Below are positions 1-6,492 of a stretch of 8,689 nt of DNA, piece by piece (the stretch's first letter is position 1; each line of letters starts with the position of its first letter). Origin of the DNA: CALEUX01 sp037439945. GTDB lineage: Bacteria; Bacteroidota; Bacteroidia; Bacteroidales; Marinilabiliaceae. Location of the stretch: contig JBBIVA010000139.1 in NCBI GenBank assembly GCA_037439945.1, forward strand, positions 1 through 8,689, written 5' to 3'. The notes under the pieces were generated by a model. It saw only the letters and a list, made by a program, of their open reading frames with translations, was not told where the DNA came from and ran no database searches. A program made the translations under genes and the position numbers.

Positions 1-47
1 ATTTCTAATGACGGTCATTAGAAAAAATGGCTAAAGACAAATTTGGG
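1..47 (+). repeat. Left copy of 47-base inverted terminal repeat
   Basis: These 47 bases are the exact reverse complement of 8639-8685, with no mismatch. Inside lies a 23-base near-perfect palindrome at 2-24, with 11-base arms TTTCTAATGAC and GTCATTAGAAA around one central base. Identity stops abruptly after GGG at 47, where the two copies become unrelated, which suggests a real repeat boundary. An ATG at 27 opens a 51-codon frame (27-182) starting MAKDKFG. The other copy also starts MAKDKFG but then differs completely, so I do not call it a gene. The repeat could be the tip of a transposable element, the inner edge of an insertion sequence lying outside the window, or a dispersed repeat that ended the assembly. 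Confidence 0.9.
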
Positions 48-540
48 TTAAACAACTACTACCCAGCAACATATTGCCCCATAATCCATCAACTTAAAAC
101 AGTTCACTGCAAACAATATGGACATTATGCCACAGGCAGGAATTTCCATAAAAACCCTAAAAAAAAAATTTGTGGCAGCTAAATTAGAGTGAAATAAACC
201 AGCCCTTCCATTTAAATTATCCAAAATGGAAAAAACAGGTACTGAAATGACCGATAACGAGCCTAAAGGAACATTCGCTTGTGCAATCCCTTCATAATCC
301 TGAAACCGAAAGAATAGCTGTGCCGATACGGTTACGGCACGGGCATTTGGTTATTTTAAGGATAAAATAGGTTTTATCAAACAAACATCCATTATTTGAA
401 ATTATGGTTCTTTTTTTTACCCCTTATTCAACCTGATATTTCCAAATAAACCAAAAATTATTAATACTTTGTGTATTTTGGTAATTGTGAATACGTATTG
501 GTAATTTTAATTAACGATTTTAATTCGGGAGAGGTGGTAT
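48..540. other. Non-coding stretch with small hairpin and direct repeat
   Basis: No convincing gene is seen here; frames are short and resemble no family I recognise. Two structures stand out. A perfect 6-base-arm hairpin lies at 320-340 (GTGCCG and CGGCAC around a 9-base loop) without a T-run after it, so it is not a clear terminator. The nonamer TTGGTAATT occurs twice, at 478-486 and 498-506, exactly 20 bases apart (about two helical turns), a spacing that could suit a repressor but has no gene immediately downstream. An 8-T run sits near 411-418. Confidence 0.5.
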
Positions 541-564
541 ATGTTAAAAATAAATGTTTTGCAT

Positions 565-655
565 TTATGGTGCAACCACGCCGGAATAGCATTTCCTTTT
601 AATTTTTTATTTTCTGTAAACATTAAACTCCTACGGAGTATAATAATTATTTCAT
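565..655. repeat. Candidate dispersed REP-like repeat with ACTCC/GGAGT hairpin
   Basis: The stretch contains a tight hairpin at 627-639 (ACTCC, loop TAC, GGAGT) embedded in AT-rich sequence. The wording (a GCAACCACGCCGG segment, then T-rich sequence, then the CTCCTACGGAGT core and TTTCATAACAAC) resembles short palindromic repeats I associate from memory with intergenic DNA of Bacteroidota; this is not proven by the window, which holds only one copy. The hairpin lies 37 bases beyond the end of the SRAP gene on the minus strand and is followed there by TTTAATGTTT, so it may also act as a weak terminator for that gene. Confidence 0.4.
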
Positions 656-675
656 AACAACATCAAATCACAATG

Positions 676-1314
676 CTACCCCAAATTTTTCAAAACAGAA
701 ATTCCATGGGTTAATTCTATCGCATTCATAAGTTTTTCGTCAATAGCCGTCATTAATTCCTTTAACCTTATTTTATTTAACCCATCAGTTAACCATTCAT
801 TTTCAATATCTTCAGATGGTAAAATTACCGGCATGCGCTTTTTCGAATTATGAATACGTGCCATTAATGGGTTGGCCTCAGTAGTTATAATTGAATATGA
901 TTCGGCAATTTCATTAGTTACAGGGTTTTTCCAGGTTTCCCATATTCCTGCAAAACAAAAATCTTCGCTATCAATTAATTTTATTAACCATGGTTGTTTA
1001 ATCTTACCCTGATGCTGCCATTCAACAAAACCGTTTGCAGGTACAAGACACCTTCTCTTAATTATACCGTCACGAAATGAGGGCTTCTCAAAAACAGTTT
1101 CACTCCGGGCATTCAAATTATACTTTGCTATTGTATCATCCTTGGCCCAATGCGGAATAAGCCCCCACTTCATATTGAGTATATCATGCTTTCGTATAAC
1201 CGGTTTAAACGGAAATTCAAAACCATTAACCAGGCCAGTTAAATTTGTAATTGGTTTTTGGGCCAACTTTTGATGGCGTGGAGCAATTTTATTTAATAAA
1301 TAATAGTAACACAT
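676..1314 (-). CDS. yedK: SRAP (HMCES/YedK-type) abasic-site processing protein
   Basis: A cytoplasmic protein of 212 residues, close to the usual length (E. coli YedK is about 222). The family forms a thiazolidine crosslink between its Cys2 and abasic sites in single-stranded DNA, shielding them from cleavage. All expected active-site elements are visible: Cys2 directly after the initiator Met, which also fixes the start; WGLIPHW at 50-56; Asn68 in NARSETV; Glu98 in GFVEW; and His155 in IHNSKKRMPVIL. The insertion between His155 and RMP and the N-terminus MCYYYLL instead of MCGR are, from memory, common in Bacteroidota versions. It stands alone, divergent from the GH88 gene across 197 bases. 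Stop codon TAG. Nothing suggests loss of function; SRAP genes often travel with prophage or SOS loci, but no such genes are seen here. Confidence 0.95.
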   Translation of the reverse strand: MCYYYLLNKIAPRHQKLAQKPITNLTGLVNGFEFPFKPVIRKHDILNMKWGLIPHWAKDDTIAKYNLNARSETVFEKPSFRDGIIKRRCLVPANGFVEWQHQGKIKQPWLIKLIDSEDFCFAGIWETWKNPVTNEIAESYSIITTEANPLMARIHNSKKRMPVILPSEDIENEWLTDGLNKIRLKELMTAIDEKLMNAIELTHGISVLKNLG

Positions 1315-1411
1315 AAAATCTATAACAAAACCATTGACAAAAGAGATTAAAAAAATAGTGAAATTTCTTTATTTTTACCAATTAAGGGATCAAATCAAAG
1401 TATTGTAACCA

Positions 1412-1457
1412 GCATGTTATAACAAATGTTTCAACGATAATAATATTATCAACATGC
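1412..1457. promoter_or_regulatory. Nested inverted repeats in divergent SRAP/GH88 intergenic region
   Basis: Between the two divergent starts lies an outer inverted pair (GCATGTT at 1412-1418 and AACATGC at 1451-1457) enclosing a 15-base perfect palindrome at 1436-1450 (GATAATA, central A, TATTATC). It ends 54 bases before the GH88 start and 97 bases before the SRAP start, a plausible place for an operator. No TAnnTTTG promoter core was found on either strand of this spacer, so the regulatory role is inferred from position and symmetry only, and AT-rich DNA produces such palindromes by chance fairly often. Confidence 0.35.
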
Positions 1458-1474
1458 AGTTTCCCCCAATGTAT

Positions 1475-1489
1475 CGGGACAAGCTATCA
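1475..1489 (+). repeat. CGGGACAAGCTATCA repeat, copy 1
   Basis: This 15-mer is the exact reverse complement of 7448-7462, about 6 kb away, and a diverged relative (GGGACAAGTTAT) lies at 7516-7527. Together with the preceding AATGTATC it matches a GTATCGGGACAAGC-type intergenic word that I recall being dispersed in Bacteroidota genomes. It sits 22 bases before the GH88 start, so it lies in the 5' untranslated or promoter region of that gene. Confidence 0.6.
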
Positions 1490-1511
1490 TACCTCCAAAA
1501 TTTATTTTATT

Positions 1512-2723
1512 ATGATGAAACGCTTATTTTTAGTTGTATTAGCAGTTAACCTGGCATATAATTTTCAGGCTTGTAAAATAATTTCAAAGGAACTTCCAAT
1601 TACCGACCTAATTGATTCAACATTGAATTTTGCAGTTAAGCAAAGTATGTTAATGGCTGAGTCACTCAAAAATGATTCCTTAAAACTTCCTAAAACTCTT
1701 GATAAAAACGGTAAACTTGAGAGCATTGGCCCATGGTGGTGGACAAGTGGGTTTTTCCCTGGCCAACTATGGTATTTATATGAACATTCAGGAAATGATG
1801 AAATGAAAAAATGGGCACATAATTATACAATGCGGGTTAAAGCACAACAATACACCACTGACAACCACGATGTTGGATTTATAATATTTTGCAGTTTCGG
1901 AAATGCATTCAGGATAACAGGGGAAGAACAGTACTACAATGTTATTAATACTACTGCAAAATCGCTATCAACCCGTTTTTCAGAAAAAACAGGTACAATT
2001 CGTTCGTGGGACAGGGCCAACTGGAACAAACAGTGGCAATACCCTGTTATTATTGATAATATGATGAATCTGGAACTCTTAATGTGGACAGCAAGGGAAT
2101 TTAACAATAATAATTTCAGGGAAATTGCCCTAAAACATGCCAATACTACTGCTAAACATCATTTCAGAAGAGATTTTAGTTCATTTCATGTAGTTTCGTA
2201 TGATACAATAACCGGTGACCCTGAATTAAAACATACTTCGCAGGGTTATAACCACGAGTCGGCCTGGGCCCGCGGACAGGCCTGGGGTTTATATGGTTTT
2301 GTAATGATGTACCGTGAAAGCCGGGACACGGCCTATTTGAACCAGGCAAGAAATATTGCCAGGTTTATTATTGAACATCCCAATTTACCTGGCGACAAAA
2401 TACCATTCTGGGATTTTAATGCACCTGATATTCCTAATGCAAAGCGTGATGCATCGGCAGCCGCAATAATTTGTTCGGCACTAATTGAGTTAAGCCAGTT
2501 TGTTAACCAGGAAGAATCAAAAATGTTTTTAGATGTGGCTGAAAAACAAATAAGGACACTTTCCTCGCCGGAATATCTTGCATCTATTGGTGAAAATGGG
2601 AATTTTCTATTAAAACACAGTGTTGGACACATGCCCAACGGAACCGAAGTGGATGTTCCTCTTTCATATGCTGATTACTACTTTGTTGAAGCTTTAATGA
2701 GGTACAAAGTTCTTCTTTATTAA
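1512..2723 (+). CDS. GH88 unsaturated glucuronyl hydrolase, lipoprotein
   Basis: A 403-residue glycoside hydrolase of family 88. The family removes 4,5-unsaturated uronic acid from the non-reducing end of oligosaccharides released by polysaccharide lyases (chondroitin, hyaluronan, heparan or ulvan type), by hydration of the double bond. Visible marks are the PWWWTSGFFPGQLWYLYE stretch at 74-91, the catalytic-type Asp120 in NHDVGF and Asp182 in IIDNMMNLELL, and SAWARGQAWGLYGF at 250-263, all typical of the alpha6/alpha6 barrel. The N-terminus is a lipoprotein signal with a lipobox-like FQAC and Cys21, so it is probably anchored in the periplasm or at the surface. Two adjacent ATGs (1512 and 1515) are both possible starts; no Shine-Dalgarno is seen. 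No lyase or SusCD gene is next to it, so the substrate cannot be set from context. Distinguished from GH105 by the WWWTSGFFPG motif. Confidence 0.93.
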   Translation: MMKRLFLVVLAVNLAYNFQACKIISKELPITDLIDSTLNFAVKQSMLMAESLKNDSLKLPKTLDKNGKLESIGPWWWTSGFFPGQLWYLYEHSGNDEMKKWAHNYTMRVKAQQYTTDNHDVGFIIFCSFGNAFRITGEEQYYNVINTTAKSLSTRFSEKTGTIRSWDRANWNKQWQYPVIIDNMMNLELLMWTAREFNNNNFREIALKHANTTAKHHFRRDFSSFHVVSYDTITGDPELKHTSQGYNHESAWARGQAWGLYGFVMMYRESRDTAYLNQARNIARFIIEHPNLPGDKIPFWDFNAPDIPNAKRDASAAAIICSALIELSQFVNQEESKMFLDVAEKQIRTLSSPEYLASIGENGNFLLKHSVGHMPNGTEVDVPLSYADYYFVEALMRYKVLLY

Positions 2724-2784
2724 ACCAAATTTGTTTCAGGCAATTGGTGGTTTGACCGGGAGAATATGGTATTGCGCCAACAAC

Positions 2785-2836
2785 AATCCCTGCCTTGTTA
2801 TAAAGTATTTACATTCAAAATAACAAAGCAGGGATT
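2785..2836. terminator. Two-way hairpin terminator between convergent genes
   Basis: Arms of 17 bases (2785-2801 and 2820-2836, AATCCCTGC and GCAGGGATT at the base) pair with a single mismatch around an 18-base AT-rich loop. It lies 61 bases after the GH88 stop and 90 bases after the peptidase stop, in a 203-base convergent spacer, as expected of a shared terminator. There is no long T-run at either foot, so it may act as an mRNA 3'-end stabiliser as much as an intrinsic terminator. A second small palindrome, TTAAAA/TTTTAA, follows near 2844-2858. Confidence 0.75.
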
Positions 2837-2926
2837 CGTTCAGTTAAAAATATTTTAACCCGGTTTTTGATAATATGTAAAAATGATATAGAACAGGTTA
2901 AAGTTCAGGCTTTTCACAACCCTTTA

Positions 2927-5008
2927 TCATTCTTTCAACCAGGTATCCATCCACCTGAAAAACTCCCTTTGCCATAAAATTCCATTCTGTGCACTTAAAA
3001 CCCAATGGTTTTCTTCCGGAAAAAACAGAAAACGTGCAGGAATATCTTTCATGCGTGCCGAATTAAAAGCACCCATGCCTTGAGTGTAAGGTATTCTGAA
3101 ATCTTTACCTCCATGTATTACCAATAATGGAGTATCCCAGTTTCCAACAAAACGGTGTGGTGAAAAATCATATCCTTTTGCAGGCAATTCCCAATAGGGA
3201 CCGCCCAAATCCCAATTCACAAAAAACATTTCCTCAGTGGTACTATACATCATATCCTGGTTAAAAACTCCACAGTGCGAAATAAATGCTTTAAAACGTT
3301 TGTTGTGATTACCAGCCAGCCAGAAAACCGAATATCCTCCATAACTAGCCCCAACAGCTCCCAATTTTGTTTCATCAACATATGGTTCCTTAGCCATTTC
3401 ATCTATGGCGCTTAAATAATCTTTCATGTTTTGTCCGCCATAATCACCACTAATCTGCTCATTCCATTTTTGTCCAAACCCTGGCAACCCTCTTCGATTG
3501 GGTGCAACAACAATATATCCGTTGGCTGCCATCATTTGAAAATTCCACCTGTAACTCCAAAACTGGGTAACTCCGCTTTGTGGCCCACCCTGACAATACA
3601 AAATTGCCGGATATTTTTTTGTTGGATCAAAATCAGGTGGATAAATTACCCACACAAGCATTTGTTGTTTGTCGGTGGTGGTAATCCATCTGCCTTCCAC
3701 CTCTCCCATTGCTACCTTACTGACAATGTGCTTGTTAATATTTGTAAGGTTTTTTACTGAACCATCATCAATTTTAATTTTGAAAATATCAGCAGGTGAC
3801 TTCATACTAACACGGGTAGCAATTAACGATTCACCAGCATGGATAACCGAATTAAAGTTGTGGATCCCATCAGTTATTTTATTTATTGTCCCATCCTGTA
3901 AACCAAGTAAATAAATCTGTTCGGTTCCATATTGGTTTGAAATAAACCAAATAAAATCCCCATTTTTATCCCAGGCCGGATGAGTAACATTTTGGTCAAA
4001 ATTAACCGTATAATCTTTTATTTCTGACGTTTCAAGATTCATAACCATAAGCCTGTTTTTATCAGCTTCATATCCGTCACGGGCCATACTTTCCCAAGCA
4101 ATCAAACTTCCATCGGGCGAAAAAAGAGGATTCAAATCATATCCGGGCATTCCCTGGGTTATAATTTTGGTTTCACCTGTATTCAGGTCATAAAGGTAAA
4201 TGTCAGAATTTGTAGAGACTGCATATTCCTTTCCTTTAAGCTTTTTGCTTGTATAGGCCAGTTTGAGCCCGCACGGCGACCATTCAATCTGTTCCATTCC
4301 TCCAAACGGATTTAAAGGGGCATTAAATTGCTCCCCTTCCATTATATCCACACCATCCTTAATTTCAACATTCTCGGTATATGGTGATATAAAAATATGG
4401 CTGTAACTGTAATCGTGCCAGCTGTCCCAATGCCTGTACATAAGGTCATCTTCGATCCGTGCATTGGCCTTTGGAAGGTCAGGGTACATATCGGTGACGC
4501 TTTTCGAAAGTTTAACTTTTTTTGTGTACACAACACTTCTTAATGTGGGAGAATACTTATATCCTGTTATCCCTCCATCAATATTAGAAACCTGGTGTTT
4601 TCCAGTTCCATCGGGGTTCATTTCATATAATTGAACCGAACCCGATTCAGATGTGAGAAAAGTAATCTTTTTCCCATCAGGCCTCCATGCTACTTCAAAT
4701 TCGTTGGCATAAGTTTTAGTTATCTGAACCGGTTCACCCCCGTCAACAGAAACGGTATAAACATCACTATAAGAGCGGTTCTCAGCAATATTGGTAAAAC
4801 TCACAGTATAAAGCACTGTATTATTGTCGGGCGATAAACTAACATTTCCCAGTCGCCCCATTGACCACAGCAATTCAGGAGTCAATTGCGGGGATGATAT
4901 CTCAATATCCCGGCTGTCAAAAGTAAGGCGGGTATCACTGCTTTGCCTTGTACAAGAAACAAGAGCAAAAGATAATAGCATAATCGTAAATGCAAAAAAA
5001 ACTCTCAT
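2927..5008 (-). CDS. S9 family (DPP5-like) serine peptidase, lipoprotein
   Basis: A 693-residue prolyl-oligopeptidase-family exopeptidase closest in layout to bacterial dipeptidyl peptidase 5, which releases dipeptides from peptide N-termini in the periplasm. Residues 1-19 are a lipoprotein signal ending in LVSC (Cys19). Residues about 40-420 carry propeller/TolB-like repeats marked by SPDNNTVLY, RPDGKKITF, SPCGLKLAY and SPDGSLIAW. The alpha/beta-hydrolase domain follows, with GGPQSG at 474-479, NRRGLPGFG near 504-512, and a complete triad: Ser555 in GASYGG, Asp636 in GGKDFRIP and His668 in EENHWV. Length and order are normal for the family and no lesion is seen. Stop TGA. It stands alone, convergent with GH88. 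Its role is likely peptide nutrient scavenging; exact cleavage preference cannot be read from the sequence. Confidence 0.95.
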   Translation of the reverse strand: MRVFFAFTIMLLSFALVSCTRQSSDTRLTFDSRDIEISSPQLTPELLWSMGRLGNVSLSPDNNTVLYTVSFTNIAENRSYSDVYTVSVDGGEPVQITKTYANEFEVAWRPDGKKITFLTSESGSVQLYEMNPDGTGKHQVSNIDGGITGYKYSPTLRSVVYTKKVKLSKSVTDMYPDLPKANARIEDDLMYRHWDSWHDYSYSHIFISPYTENVEIKDGVDIMEGEQFNAPLNPFGGMEQIEWSPCGLKLAYTSKKLKGKEYAVSTNSDIYLYDLNTGETKIITQGMPGYDLNPLFSPDGSLIAWESMARDGYEADKNRLMVMNLETSEIKDYTVNFDQNVTHPAWDKNGDFIWFISNQYGTEQIYLLGLQDGTINKITDGIHNFNSVIHAGESLIATRVSMKSPADIFKIKIDDGSVKNLTNINKHIVSKVAMGEVEGRWITTTDKQQMLVWVIYPPDFDPTKKYPAILYCQGGPQSGVTQFWSYRWNFQMMAANGYIVVAPNRRGLPGFGQKWNEQISGDYGGQNMKDYLSAIDEMAKEPYVDETKLGAVGASYGGYSVFWLAGNHNKRFKAFISHCGVFNQDMMYSTTEEMFFVNWDLGGPYWELPAKGYDFSPHRFVGNWDTPLLVIHGGKDFRIPYTQGMGAFNSARMKDIPARFLFFPEENHWVLSAQNGILWQREFFRWMDTWLKE

Positions 5009-5080
5009 AACTACTTTTTTAATATTTAAAACCCAATTTGTAATTCATTTATTTATCGTTTATCTAATTGTTGATCGATT

Positions 5081-5120
5081 ACGGCTTATAGCAGTTCGAT
5101 TTTACTTTACTGTTCACCGT
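5081..5120. repeat. Imperfect two-part hairpin upstream of peptidase gene
   Basis: Outer arms ACGG (5081-5084) and CCGT (5117-5120) and inner arms CAGT (5092-5095) and ACTG (5109-5112) flank an AT-rich loop, giving a two-box stem with unequal internal bulges. This outline recalls integron attC sites, but the GTTRRRY/RYYYAAC core boxes are absent. It lies 73 bases upstream of the S9 peptidase start and 42 bases from the next hairpin. The arms are short and chance pairing is possible. Confidence 0.3.
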
Positions 5121-5161
5121 TACTAAAGTTGAAGCGGGTTAGTAAGCTTGAAAATCAGTTA

Positions 5162-5210
5162 GCCCCAATATTCTATAAGCGTGTGGCGCTTAGTAAGTTT
5201 TAATTGGGGC
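5162..5210. repeat. Long imperfect hairpin overlapping the HEPN-like gene 3' end
   Basis: The outer arms GCCCCAAT (5162-5169) and ATTGGGGC (5203-5210) pair perfectly, and an inner stem TAAGCG/CGCTTA (5176-5181 and 5187-5192) closes on the 5-base loop TGTGG, separated by unequal bulges. On the minus strand the stop codon of the HEPN-like gene (5200-5202) lies inside the hairpin and the last residues are encoded by its arm. It could be a terminator for that module (no T-run follows) or a cassette-end recombination site; the second idea is speculative because standard attC core boxes are not present. Confidence 0.55.
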
Positions 5211-5603
5211 AGTAAGACTTAATTTTATCGGGTCTTTTCTTAGCATCATTTGATACTTCCCCTGAATATTTATAATTATTATATCTTGCCGACCAAGAAA
5301 TATATCTTAATTTATTATAATCATTTGCGATTTCGGGGTGAAATTCTTCGACTAAATCTGATAAAAGACCATTTTTGCTTAGACCTAATGGATTGCTTAT
5401 TCTGAAAAAATTTTCAAACTCAATTACTTTAATATTTTTATCATTTTTCTGTATGGTAATGGTGAAAATCTTGAATCTTACGAAGTGCAACGCTGAATAA
5501 AAGGCTGTAGTTATTACCCAATCATCAAAATCAGGTTTTTTATCTAAATATTTACAAGCTTCTCGTTATGTAATGCGAATTCAAAATTATCATCGTTTTT
5601 CAT
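5200..5603 (-). pseudogene. HEPN-like protein gene, broken by one frameshift
   Basis: The ATG at 5601-5603 opens with MKNDDNFEFALHNEK but stops soon after (TAG) in that frame. Adding one A near 5560-5562 joins it to a downstream frame reading ACKYLDKKPDFDDWVITTAF and on to the TAA at 5200-5202, giving about 134 residues. The helix DWVITTAFYSALHF followed later by LRYISWSARYNNYKY resembles the helical core of HEPN-domain proteins, many of which work in toxin-antitoxin or nucleic-acid defence pairs. The R-x4-6-H ribonuclease motif of active HEPN toxins is not seen, so even the intact form may not have been a nuclease. It overlaps the upstream broken gene by 14 bases, typical of translational coupling. 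HEPN assignment is by eye and moderate at best; the single frameshift alone could be a sequencing error, but the partner gene also carries two stops. Confidence 0.6.
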
Positions 5604-6063
5604 ACATAAATATAAAACCCTCACAACTAATCCTTTTCTCATTTATAGTTTCAGAATGAGGCATAAACGTGATTTTAATATAAAAAGTATCGGAATTTAC
5701 TTCCAAATTAATTTTTCGGCTAAAGGACTATATTTCATCAAAATTATCTGAAGTAAAATCTTCAGAAGATACATCAAAAATCGCATCGAATTTAATTATG
5801 TTATTAATTCTAAAGTATGACTTAAAAGGCTTAAATCCTTTTTCTTTTATTTTGTTAGTTTTATCCTCTACTATTGACTGAGCTAACTTTAAATTAGATT
5901 CAAGTTTTTCTAAAAGAATTTTTTGATTTTCAACCTTCTGATGCGCCTTACCTCTTAAATATGCATCAATTAACTCATTTTACAGGAAATACTCTTTTTC
6001 TGGATTTAATATCCCATTAGAAGATATTTCTTTTTTTGAAGTTAATTTAGAAATTACTGTCAT
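5590..6063 (-). pseudogene. Unknown coiled-coil protein gene with two in-frame stops
   Basis: Read from the ATG at 6061-6063, one frame runs 157 codons to TGA at 5590-5592, interrupted by TAA at 5980-5982 and TAG at 5728-5730. Between them the reading is clearly protein-like: MTVISKLTSKKEISS, then NELIDAYLRGKAH, a charged helical stretch around QKILLEKLESNLKLAQ (likely coiled coil), then a probable alpha/beta part with FDAIFDVSSEDFTSD and FYIKITFMPHSE. Each stop is one base from a sense codon. I do not recognise the family. The same frame also stays readable a few codons upstream of the ATG (YIEYAYEENKD, after another stop), so the true start is uncertain. Stop codons are not recoded here, since neighbouring genes end in TAA, TAG and TGA. 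Its 14-base overlap with the HEPN-like gene suggests a two-gene unit, now dead. Confidence 0.6.
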
Positions 6064-6283
6064 ATCTTTATTTTCCTCGTATGCGTATTCAATGTACTAA
6101 AAGTTCTGTAAAAGTAGGAATTATTTTCCTTGTAAAACTCCCGGTATATATTTTTCTTATTAAGCCCAACAACTTAAAAACAGTAAATTATTTATACCCT
6201 GCTAAGTAATTTATTTATTTTACCCTAATTACATACAGGGTTAAGATACAAATTAAGCATTAAAAATACGATTCCTGTTACTT

Positions 6284-6313
6284 CAAAATTAGCTCTTTAC
6301 AATAATTATGCAA
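6284..6313 (-). promoter_or_regulatory. Bacteroidota-type promoter for the decayed module
   Basis: On the minus strand TTG (6313-6311) is followed by exactly 19 bases and then TAATTTTG (6291-6284), a full match to the Bacteroidota -7 box TAnnTTTG with the usual spacing to the -33 TTG. It is the only such pair I found on either strand in the intergenic DNA. It points at the broken gene starting at 6063, leaving an untranslated leader of roughly 210 bases. The leader (6064-6280) has no clear gene; it holds short inverted pairs such as GGTATA/TATACC (6143-6148, 6193-6198) and ACCCTG/CAGGGT (6196-6201, 6236-6241). Confidence 0.55.
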
Positions 6314-6370
6314 GAAATCTCAGAGTAGAAAGAAACTAATAAAGGGTAATTAAAAATATCAATCCCAACA

Positions 6371-6397
6371 TTTTTGTAAATGAATTTTTTACAAAAA
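6371..6397. promoter_or_regulatory. AT-rich hairpin upstream of GNAT gene
   Basis: Perfect 10-base arms TTTTTGTAAA (6371-6380) and TTTACAAAAA (6388-6397) surround a 7-base loop. It lies 95 bases before the GNAT start and between that gene and the divergent promoter at 6284-6313, so it could be an operator or insulate the two directions. With only A/T-rich pairs it would be a weak RNA stem. No promoter box was found on the plus strand in this stretch. Confidence 0.4.
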
Positions 6398-6492
6398 TTA
6401 AATAAAAATGATTAAAACGCACTTTTGTTACTATTTTTAATTCGCCGTTTTATTTATCAGAAACCTTAATTTAATCTAAAAATAAACACATT

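Noticed and set aside
27..182. 51-codon frame beginning MAKDKFG at the left end
   Set aside because: The counterpart in the right repeat copy (8585-8659) shares only the seven residues encoded by the repeat and then diverges in sequence and length, so the frame is probably incidental.
541..657. 38-codon frame starting ATGTTAAAAATA after a GGGAGAGGTGG stretch
   Set aside because: It runs through the candidate palindromic repeat and its product is low-complexity; genes here do not use Shine-Dalgarno sites, so the purine-rich run is weak support.
1333..1360. TTGACA at about 1334 as a sigma-70 type -35 box for the GH88 gene
   Set aside because: No suitable -10 or TAnnTTTG box follows at the right distance, and the gene start lies more than 150 bases away.
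3431..3914. Open frames antisense to the S9 peptidase
   Set aside because: They lie entirely within a strongly supported gene on the other strand and give no family-like protein; the same holds for frames at 4342-4536, 4631-4837, 4824-5126, 1934-2143, 2333-2638 and 8133-8327.
5590..6063. Recoded stop codons as an explanation for the interrupted frame
   Set aside because: TAA, TAG and TGA all end intact genes in this window, so a changed genetic code is not supported.
6160..6178. GCCCAAC as an integron attC core box near 6164
   Set aside because: It matches RYYYAAC, but no paired GTTRRRY box with intervening stem boxes was found nearby.
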